Positions 6,528 through 12,440 of a stretch of DNA of 12,440 nucleotides are shown piece by piece. The translations under genes were made by a program, and so were the position numbers. The notes beneath the pieces were generated by a model, which saw only the letters and a list, made by a program, of their open reading frames with translations, did not search any database and had not been told where the DNA came from. The DNA comes from Pseudomonadota bacterium (lineage in GTDB: Bacteria > Pseudomonadota > Gammaproteobacteria > Arenicellales > Poriferihabitantaceae): positions 1 through 12,440 of the forward strand of contig JAAELZ010000618.1 of NCBI GenBank assembly GCA_024226105.1. Reading direction: 5' to 3'. How positions within the stretch are numbered: position 1 is the first letter of the stretch; each line of letters begins with the position of its first letter.

Positions 6528-7762
6528 TAAAATTGTTCGTATAACTGCTGAATATTGGTATCTTTGTCTAATAAGGAGCGCACTTTTCTGTTTCCGGCCT
6601 GGCCCAGGTTTTTCCGGTACTCTGGCTGCGAAATGAGGCTGGATAATGCTGAACTGAGTGCGTCGGTATCGTTTTGTTCAACCAGGATTCCGTTTTCGCC
6701 ACTTTTAATGAGTTCGGGAATGCCTGAGATGTTGGTCGACAACACTGCCAGCGACTGGCTTTGTGCTTCCACAATCACGTTTGGCAAACCGTCGCGGTCA
6801 CCGTTGTCATCGATTTTGCTGTTTAGTACAAATAAATCAGCTTCACGGTAGTGCTGCAAAACAAGCTGTTGCGGCTGTGCTCCCAGCCATTGGCAACGGT
6901 TTTTTATACCAAGTTTTTGCGCATGATTTTTGAGCTCTCCCAAAAGCTCACCGCCACCAATATGGGTGAAGGCCCAGTGTCGTTCCGGCGCAATACCCGA
7001 TAGCGCATCGAGCAATGCGAAATAGCCTTTCTTGGAAACCGCACGACCGACTGATAGCAATTGAACGGGCTGCTCAGGGTTTGTGCCATCACGTTCCAAG
7101 TTTCGGTTCGGGGCGGGGGGAAAGCGTGCAAGGTCGACACCATGATAATTGAGGAAAACGTTATTTTTGTCTGAAAGCGCTGCCAGATATTCGGTATTTG
7201 CCGCGGTGCAGGTTGTTAACCACTCACAATCATTCAATTTCTCACGCAACTCCCACTCAGGGCTGGTCCAGATATCCTTGGCGTGTGCTGAACAGGTCCA
7301 GGGCAGGTCAAGAACATGCGCTGCGTATCGGGTGACAGAAGCCGGTGTATGCATAAAATGCGCGTGGATAGAGCTTGTATTGGCGGGTAACTCGGTAGCG
7401 AGCACCATGGCCTGGCCAAGCCTTCGAACCCGGCTGCGACTTGAATCTCGCTTCAGGTCTTTCCACCAGATAGACAGGGCCTTATACAGCCCGGGTTTTG
7501 CAAGCGAGCAAAAAAGGCCCTTTAGTACGCGCAGAGGTTCCTGGTGCAAATATTCCGGCAGGTAATTAACGCTGGCGGTGATCTCATCGTGAACCGGGTG
7601 TGTTGAGGCATCCGTCGGGTGACGCAGGGAATAAATTGCGATATCCATTCCAAGGTTCATCAGACTATGAATTTCCTGTGCAATAAATGTTTCAGACAGG
7701 CGGGGGTAGCCCTTCAATACGAAGGCAACTTGCCCGGGCTGATGGCTTTCAGTGGGTGCCAT
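6527..7762 (-). CDS. GT4-family glycosyltransferase, WcaL-like
   Basis: A 411-residue GT-B enzyme resembling the WcaL/AmsK branch of GT4, known for exopolysaccharide (colanic acid, amylovoran) assembly. The N-terminal motif L-K-G-Y-P-R-L-S-E-T-F-I (16-27) is typical of this branch. The acceptor domain has I-H-A-H-F-M-H-T-P-A-S (132-142) and S-A-H-A-K-D-I (158-164). Y-H-G-V-D (206-210) marks the domain junction and S-V-G-R (237-240) the start of the donor domain. The usual E-x7-E is present as D324-x7-E332, a substitution I know from other members. It has no signal peptide. It leads a two-gene leftward operon and overlaps the next gene by one base. The ATG at 7762 lacks a clear ribosome site, yet it is the only sensible start ahead of the first strand. 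Linkage formed and sugar are unknown. Confidence 0.85.
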   Translation of the reverse strand: MAPTESHQPGQVAFVLKGYPRLSETFIAQEIHSLMNLGMDIAIYSLRHPTDASTHPVHDEITASVNYLPEYLHQEPLRVLKGLFCSLAKPGLYKALSIWWKDLKRDSSRSRVRRLGQAMVLATELPANTSSIHAHFMHTPASVTRYAAHVLDLPWTCSAHAKDIWTSPEWELREKLNDCEWLTTCTAANTEYLAALSDKNNVFLNYHGVDLARFPPAPNRNLERDGTNPEQPVQLLSVGRAVSKKGYFALLDALSGIAPERHWAFTHIGGGELLGELKNHAQKLGIKNRCQWLGAQPQQLVLQHYREADLFVLNSKIDDNGDRDGLPNVIVEAQSQSLAVLSTNISGIPELIKSGENGILVEQNDTDALSSALSSLISQPEYRKNLGQAGNRKVRSLLDKDTNIQQLYEQF

Positions 7763-7799
7763 ATAGAGGTTGTTGAGTGTCAGTTCCAGTTACATGATA

Positions 7800-7848
7800 T
7801 AACACAGAGACCTCAGAGGACACAGAGTTACTTCTTTTCTCTGTGTTA
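7800..7848. repeat. CACAGAG/CTCTGTG direct and inverted repeat in the spacer
   Basis: ACACAGAG occurs at 7802-7809 and again at 7820-7827. Its reverse complement CTCTGTGT lies at 7839-7846, so an 8-bp hairpin with an 11-base loop and a competing 10-bp hairpin (7800-7809 with 7839-7848) are both possible. The element lies between the end of the transporter operon and the start of the glycosyltransferase operon, both leftward. It may help end the transporter transcript, although no T-run follows. The wording resembles cacagag-type dispersed repeats seen in other environmental bacterial genomes, which is recollection and not tested here. No convincing promoter for the downstream glycosyltransferases was found in this 105 bp spacer. 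Confidence 0.5.
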
Positions 7849-7867
7849 AACGGGCTGTTTGTTGAAC

Positions 7868-9037
7868 CTATTTATAGGGATCCGCCGCGTCGCGCAGTCC
7901 ATCACCAAAAAAGTTAAACGCCAGTACGGTAATCATAACGGGCACCACCGGCAGAATTAGCCAGGGATACAGTGCAACGACGTTGATGTTTTGTGCTTCG
8001 TTGAGTAATACCCCCCAGGAGGTGATCGGTGGCCTTAAACCAAGGCCCAGGAAACTGAGCGCGGTTTCGCCGAGGATCATGCTGGGGATAGACAGCGTCG
8101 CAGAGGCGATGATGTGGCTGGTAAAACCCGGTATCAGATGGCGCGCGATGATGCGTTTTGGGGGGGCGCCCATCAGGCGCGCAGCGGTTGCATAATCCTC
8201 TTCGCGCAAGGCCAGCAATTTGGAACGTACAGCCCGTGCCAACCCCGTCCAGTCGAGCAGAGCAAGGATGACTGTAATGCCAAAAAATATTACGATCGGG
8301 CTCCAGGTGATGGGCAGAATGGCGGATAGTGCCATCCACAGAGGCAGTTCCGGAAAGGAGCGAATAATCTCGATGACACGCTGTACAGAGCTGTCAACCC
8401 AACCACCGTAATAGCCCGCCAGGCCGCCAAAAAACAGCCCCATGGCCAGTGAGATGATAATGCCGCCCAGTCCAATGGTAAGTGATATCCTGGCGCCGTG
8501 GGTGATGCGCGACATCACATCACGCCCCAGGCGGTCAGTGCCCATCAGGAATAGTGTGCCGTCTTCAGCCGGGCAGAAAAAATGAAAATCGGCTTCAAAC
8601 AGGTTCCAGAATTTGTAACTGTCTCCCGAGCAAAAAAAACGGATGCGGTCTACTTTACTCGTATTCGGCGTATATTCCCGCTTCAGGTTCTGCATATTGA
8701 GCTTGTAGTCGTAGCCATAAACAAATGGCCCTACAAATGAACCTTCATGGAAAAAATGCACCCATTGCGGGGGAGCGTAAATACTGTCGGTATGCCTCGA
8801 ATGCTGGTTATACGGGGAAACTACCTCAGAAACCAGGGTGGAAGCATACATTAACGCTAAAACTACTCCCGAGATAACAGCAACCTTATGACGTTTTAGC
8901 TTCCACCACATCAAAGTCCATTGTGAAGCAAAAAACTGAGCCTGTTTGCCCGCTTCAATCTCATCGACTTCATCAGGATTGTATGGCGCATCGGAAATAT
9001 AGTGTTCCATTTGCGGTGTGTTGCCGGGTTGATTCAT
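7868..9037 (-). CDS. OppC-like ABC transporter permease with enlarged periplasmic loop
   Basis: A 389-residue inner-membrane permease of the peptide/nickel (Opp/Dpp) importer family. An unusually long N-terminal cytosolic tail (about 50 residues) precedes the first membrane span (52-73). The OppC signature G-T-D-R-L-G-R-D-V-M-S-R lies at 166-177. Five more spans follow. The ATPase-docking EAA-type loop is Y-A-T-A-A-R-L-M-G-A (282-291), and the protein ends in the usual G-D-G-L-R-D-A-A-D-P. The segment between span 1 and the signature is about 90 residues and contains two cysteines (136 and 155), larger than in classical OppC of about 300 residues. The ATG overlaps the OppB-like gene's stop by 4 bp, with GGAG 9 bases upstream. 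With OppB it should form the membrane channel. Substrate is probably a peptide, but this family also carries other solutes. Confidence 0.9.
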   Translation of the reverse strand: MNQPGNTPQMEHYISDAPYNPDEVDEIEAGKQAQFFASQWTLMWWKLKRHKVAVISGVVLALMYASTLVSEVVSPYNQHSRHTDSIYAPPQWVHFFHEGSFVGPFVYGYDYKLNMQNLKREYTPNTSKVDRIRFFCSGDSYKFWNLFEADFHFFCPAEDGTLFLMGTDRLGRDVMSRITHGARISLTIGLGGIIISLAMGLFFGGLAGYYGGWVDSSVQRVIEIIRSFPELPLWMALSAILPITWSPIVIFFGITVILALLDWTGLARAVRSKLLALREEDYATAARLMGAPPKRIIARHLIPGFTSHIIASATLSIPSMILGETALSFLGLGLRPPITSWGVLLNEAQNINVVALYPWLILPVVPVMITVLAFNFFGDGLRDAADPYK

Positions 9038-10032
9038 GATGAGGCGCTCCCCTGCAAACGTATGCGCGGGTCGAGCATCGCCAGCAACAGATCAGATACC
9101 AGCATGCCAACCACGGTAAGCGTCGCCAGGAACAGCAAAAACGAACCTGCCAGGTACATGTCCTGGCTTTGCAATGCGCTCAGCATCATGGGCCCGGTGG
9201 TGGGCAAAGAAAGCACCACGGCAACAATTTCTGCGCCAGAAATAATACTCGGCAGGATGCTGCCGATATCGGCGACAAAGAAATTCAGTGCCATACGCAG
9301 CGGGTATTTCCTGAGTAGTTTTCCAGGTGGCAGGCCTTTTGCTTTACCCGTCATCACGTATTGTTTTTCCAGTTCATCCAGCAGGTTGGCGCGTAGCCGC
9401 CTGATCATGCTGGCGGTTCCGGAGGTGCCAATGACGATAACCGGGATCCACAGGTGTTCGAGTACTGATTTTATCTTGCCCCAACTCCATGGCTGATCAA
9501 GGTATTGCGGATCCATGAGCCCGCCTATCGAGGTGCCAAACCAGACATTTGCAAAGTAAAGCATCACCAGTGCTAACAGAAAGTTCGGTGTTGCCACCCC
9601 GAGAAAACCCAGGAAAGTCATACCGTAATCACCCCAGCTATACTGGTGGGTCGCAGAATAGATACCTATCGGAAAGGCCACAATCCAGGTAAACAGGATG
9701 GTCACAATAGAAACAATAACGGTTAGCATCATGCGGTCGCCCACCACTTCACTTACCGGAAGGTCGTATTCAAAAGAATAACCAAAATCACCTACTAAAA
9801 AGCCCTTTATCCAGCCAGCATACTGCACCATAAAAGGTTCATCCAGGCCGTATTCCTGGCGCAGAAAAGCGATTTTTTCCTTGTCAACGGTTTCGCCCTG
9901 GCTCTCAAGTTCAGCGATATAGGTTTCCAGGTAGTCCCCGGGAGGTAACTGTATAATGACGAATACGATAAATGAGATCACCAGCAGCGTGGGGATCATC
10001 ATTAAAAAGCGTTTTAAAATATAGCCTGGCAT
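9034..10032 (-). CDS. OppB-like ABC transporter permease
   Basis: A 332-residue inner-membrane permease with the OppB/DppB layout: a first span at about 9-28 that follows a short basic N-terminus, then a periplasmic segment of about 70 residues. The latter contains Y-G-L-D-E-P (61-66) and G-D-F-G-Y-S (81-86), both typical of the family. Further spans lie near 101-127, 138-163, 193-206, 250-276 and 296-320. The cytosolic EAA-type loop that docks the ATPase is Y-V-M-T-G-K-A-K-G-L (225-234). The C-terminal L-D-P-R-I-R (320-325) is a family hallmark. Length is close to that of typical OppB. It is 17 bases downstream of the binding-protein gene with no clear ribosome site, so coupling to the upstream gene is likely. 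It overlaps the OppC-like gene by 4 bp and should form the heterodimeric channel with it. Confidence 0.92.
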   Translation of the reverse strand: MPGYILKRFLMMIPTLLVISFIVFVIIQLPPGDYLETYIAELESQGETVDKEKIAFLRQEYGLDEPFMVQYAGWIKGFLVGDFGYSFEYDLPVSEVVGDRMMLTVIVSIVTILFTWIVAFPIGIYSATHQYSWGDYGMTFLGFLGVATPNFLLALVMLYFANVWFGTSIGGLMDPQYLDQPWSWGKIKSVLEHLWIPVIVIGTSGTASMIRRLRANLLDELEKQYVMTGKAKGLPPGKLLRKYPLRMALNFFVADIGSILPSIISGAEIVAVVLSLPTTGPMMLSALQSQDMYLAGSFLLFLATLTVVGMLVSDLLLAMLDPRIRLQGSASS

Positions 10033-10049
10033 ATTTATCGTCTGTTTAT

Positions 10050-11936
10050 CTATTCATTTATCCAGAAGGTGTCGGGATGATAAAGGCCGAAAAAGGAGGT
10101 AGGCGACCAGGAATAGGTGCCTTCTACAGGAACGCCTTTTAAGCGGTCAGATACGACAACGGGCTGGGGAACTCTATTAATAATCCCGAGGGTATAAACC
10201 TGTTCGCTATGAATAGAAAGAATTTCCCCCCAGATTCGTTGTTTGTCCCCAATCTCTGCTGAGTCCTGCCACTTTTGATACAGTTCCATCAGGCGTTGTG
10301 CTTCGGGCAAATCTACCTCCTGGCCTTTTTCTCCATTGGTTTCGTGGAATTGCCCCCATTGTGACCACTGCAACTGGCTCTGATTTACCGGCGCAAATTC
10401 CTCGGGGCTCATGGCGGCGCTTGGAAGCCCGTTATCGATCCCGGAAAACATGGAAATCATGGCGTGGCCGGAGAAAATTCGCTGGCGAAAAACCTCGCGT
10501 TGTGAAGGATTAACCAGCAGTTTGATGCCCAGATTGTGCCAACTGTCCCTGATCAGTTCCAGAATGTCGGTTTCCTCGGTGCTTTCCCCGGCCGTATGCA
10601 GGATAACTTCCATGGAGCGGCCGTCTTTCATCTGGCGTATATCGTATTTATCGCGCTTATCAAGACCGAGTTCGTCAAGCAGTGCATTGGCCTGATCCGG
10701 ATCATAGTCGGCCCAGGCGGACTGGTAGGCGGGGCGATACAAGGGCGAGCCGGGTAGTACGGTGTTATTACTTTCGTTGGCCAGGCCAAAATAAATAACC
10801 TGGTTGATTTCATGCCGGTTTATGCCAAGTGACAGGGCGCGGCGAAAGCGAACATCGCGCACCAGTTCACGCCACACCGGATCCTCGCTGTTAAGGTTCG
10901 GAAATATTGCGGCCTGCGCACCGGTTCCCTTGCCCCACAGATAAACCTGATATTTCTGCCGGGTTTCTGATTCCTTTAAAAAAGTATAGTCGGTGAGGTT
11001 CAGATAGCGCCCCTGCAGGTCGGATTCGCCCGAACCGGTTTTCGCCGCGATTAGTGATTTGTCTACGATATTGATCGCCACGCGATCGATATAGGGGAGT
11101 TGACGCCCGTGTTTGTCGACGCGGTGAAACCACGGGTTGCGTACAAAAATAAAGCGCTCAGCTGGTTTGCGAGTAGTGTTATACCAGGGTTGAAGCGATG
11201 GCAGTTCAGGGTTGTCGAGTTTGTATTGCCGATTGCTGAAATGGTGCAGGCTTACCCAGTTGCGCCGGCCACTTTCTTTGACTTTGGCCGCGAGGACGTC
11301 GGGATCATTGTAGTTCTCATGGTACTGCCTGAGATAGTGCCCGGGGGCATAAATGAACATCGGCCGGGGCTCGGCCAGTTTGGTCAGAAAGACCGGGTTG
11401 GGTTTGTGCCAGGTATAGCGTACAGTGAGTTCATCGATGATATCGACGCGTGGGGGCTTTTCCTCAACCAGCATTGCCTGGGGTGGCCCGAAGGGCGATA
11501 AACCCTCGTTATTGGCCATGTCTTCCCAGTAGTAACGAAAGGCTTCGGAGGTAAAAGGCTGCCCGTCCGACCAGCGGTGGCCTTCGCGCAAATGAAAAGT
11601 GAAAATGCGCCCTTCTTCAACCGTGAAGTCCTTCAATATGTCGGCTTTGAGTTCAAGATTCAGATCATAACCGACCAGGCGCGAATAACCGTAGACCACC
11701 ATCTGGCGAATATCTTTGGATTTTCCGAACAGCAGGCGCATGGTGCCGCCGTAGCGCGCATCCTTATCGTCATGGGCGCTGATTAGTGGTTCCAGGGGCA
11801 GGCGACCCTGCATCGGTTCAAGTTCGCCGGCGGCGACCCTGTTTGCGAGCAGTGGAGGTTCAAAGCCAATGGCCAGGCACCCGGAGCTCCATGACACCAG
11901 GAGCAAAACTGCAGTTAAAATTTTAGCCCTGATCAT
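10050..11936 (-). CDS. Periplasmic substrate-binding protein of the Opp/Yej-type importer (SBP_bac_5)
   Basis: A 628-residue extracytoplasmic solute-binding protein, at the long end for peptide binders and close in size to YejA. Residues 1-22 form a signal peptide. Cleavage after C-L-A (20-22) by signal peptidase I is likely. A lipoprotein reading at C20 is possible but the preceding S-S-G is a poor lipobox. Y-G-G-T (62-65) opens the mature domain, and F-T-F-H-L-R-E-G (112-119) with W-S-D-G-Q-P-F-T (122-129) is the classic family 5 binding-protein signature. It should capture the solute in the periplasm and deliver it to the OppB/OppC channel. The ligand is not predictable. The ATG overlaps the stop of the ATPase gene by 4 bp (ATGA), so the two are probably translationally coupled. 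Confidence 0.88.
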   Translation of the reverse strand: MIRAKILTAVLLLVSWSSGCLAIGFEPPLLANRVAAGELEPMQGRLPLEPLISAHDDKDARYGGTMRLLFGKSKDIRQMVVYGYSRLVGYDLNLELKADILKDFTVEEGRIFTFHLREGHRWSDGQPFTSEAFRYYWEDMANNEGLSPFGPPQAMLVEEKPPRVDIIDELTVRYTWHKPNPVFLTKLAEPRPMFIYAPGHYLRQYHENYNDPDVLAAKVKESGRRNWVSLHHFSNRQYKLDNPELPSLQPWYNTTRKPAERFIFVRNPWFHRVDKHGRQLPYIDRVAINIVDKSLIAAKTGSGESDLQGRYLNLTDYTFLKESETRQKYQVYLWGKGTGAQAAIFPNLNSEDPVWRELVRDVRFRRALSLGINRHEINQVIYFGLANESNNTVLPGSPLYRPAYQSAWADYDPDQANALLDELGLDKRDKYDIRQMKDGRSMEVILHTAGESTEETDILELIRDSWHNLGIKLLVNPSQREVFRQRIFSGHAMISMFSGIDNGLPSAAMSPEEFAPVNQSQLQWSQWGQFHETNGEKGQEVDLPEAQRLMELYQKWQDSAEIGDKQRIWGEILSIHSEQVYTLGIINRVPQPVVVSDRLKGVPVEGTYSWSPTSFFGLYHPDTFWINE

Positions 11937-12440
11937 GCGTAGGCCTGTTCTGAGGGGTGCATTCTCACCCAGTGATCAGGCGCGACTTCAACCAGTTGCA
12001 TAGACACACCGGGCTGTTCGCGGAAAACCGGATCCCAGTGCATCATGTCCTGGTTGGTTTGCAGGGTGCTATAGTCGAGAGGATGATCAAGATCAGCGAA
12101 GGGAACGGCACCAAGCAGTGATTGCGTATAGGGGTGCTGTGGTTGGGTAAACAGAGTGTGCCGGTCCGTAATTTCCACCAGACGGCCTTCAAGCATGACC
12201 GCGACACGATCGGCGATATAGTCAATCACCGCCAGGTTGTGGGAAATAAACAGATAGCTCAGCTTCAGTTCGCTGCGCAGATCACGCAGCAGGTTTAGCA
12301 CCTGTGCCTGAATGGAAACATCCAGCGCGGAAACCGGCTCATCACAAATAAGTAACTCCGGTTGCAGGGCCAGCGCCCTGGCGATACCGATGCGCTGTCT
12401 CTGGCCGCCGGAAAAACTATGCGGATAGCGGCGTAAAAAA
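11933..12440 (-). CDS. Opp-type ABC transporter ATP-binding protein (5' end cut by window edge)
   Basis: The C-terminal 168 residues of an ABC ATPase; the frame stays open to the right window edge, so the GTG at 12301 is internal, not a start. Visible motifs, counted from the edge, are the ABC signature S-F-S-G-G-Q-R-Q-R (8-16), Walker B L-L-I-C-D-E (29-34) followed by the D-loop S-A-L-D (37-40), and the H-loop histidine at 67 in F-I-S-H. The H-P-Y-T-Q-S-L-L segment after the nucleotide-binding domain is the OppD/OppF-family C-terminal marker. The Walker A is outside the window. It powers import through the two permeases. Importers of this class need two ATPase domains, so either a second ATPase gene or a fused YejF-like double domain should lie just beyond the edge. 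It ends with a 4 bp overlap into the binding-protein gene. Confidence 0.92.
   Translation of the reverse strand, partial: FLRRYPHSFSGGQRQRIGIARALALQPELLICDEPVSALDVSIQAQVLNLLRDLRSELKLSYLFISHNLAVIDYIADRVAVMLEGRLVEITDRHTLFTQPQHPYTQSLLGAVPFADLDHPLDYSTLQTNQDMMHWDPVFREQPGVSMQLVEVAPDHWVRMHPSEQAYA

Noticed and set aside
9002..9496. A 164-codon open frame on the plus strand opposite the OppB-like and OppC-like genes
   Set aside because: It is antisense to two well-supported permease genes, its translation is Ser-rich without recognisable motifs, and it has no promoter or context.
11100..11501. A 133-codon plus-strand frame inside the binding-protein gene
   Set aside because: It is a shadow of the binding-protein gene on the other strand, which has a clear family signature.
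11936..12301. GTG at 12301 as the start of a short 122-residue ATPase gene
   Set aside because: The frame continues open to the window edge and encodes the ABC signature and Walker B upstream of it, so the GTG is internal.

Overview
The window is a stretch of bacterial chromosome, most likely from a Gammaproteobacterium. That placement is an inference from the roughly 50% GC content, the dense operon packing with 1-4 bp overlaps, a YbiO-like mechanosensitive channel, and an Opp/Yej-type transporter. Proteobacteria is fairly safe; anything finer is not. No rRNA, tRNA, CRISPR array, transposase, integrase or phage gene is visible.

Layout. (1) Bases 1-1355, minus strand: N-terminal 451 residues of a large multi-spanning membrane protein with a signal peptide, resembling the membrane part of YbiO-type MscS channels. 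It is cut by the left window edge. (2) Bases 1356-1517: a divergent intergenic region with a candidate promoter for the rightward genes, a weaker one for the leftward gene, and a perfect 8-bp dyad over the -35 of the rightward promoter. (3) Bases 1518-5357, plus strand: two tandem MurG-like (COG4671-type) glycosyltransferases, a small cytosolic polysaccharide-deacetylase-fold protein, and, after a 96 bp gap, a small protein resembling a SAM-dependent methyltransferase. (4) Bases 5388-7762, minus strand and convergent with block 3: two GT4 (GT-B) glycosyltransferases, translationally coupled by a TAGTG overlap. (5) Bases 7763-7867: a short spacer carrying a CACAGAG/CTCTGTG direct and inverted repeat. 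(6) Bases 7868-12440, minus strand: an oligopeptide-type ABC importer operon in the order ATPase (cut by the right edge), substrate-binding protein, OppB-like permease, OppC-like permease. The ATPase/binding-protein and OppB/OppC junctions are 4 bp ATGA overlaps.

How the genes may work together. Blocks 3 and 4 put four glycosyltransferases, one deacetylase and one methyltransferase-like protein in about 6.2 kb. None has a visible signal peptide or membrane segment, and no flippase, polymerase or chain-length regulator is present. This fits cytosolic assembly of a small decorated glycoconjugate (sugar transfer, N- or O-deacetylation, perhaps methylation) better than a complete capsule or O-antigen locus, although missing genes could lie outside the window. 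Acceptor, donors and product cannot be read from the sequence. The ABC importer looks like a separate operon; a functional link to the glycan genes is only suggested by adjacency.
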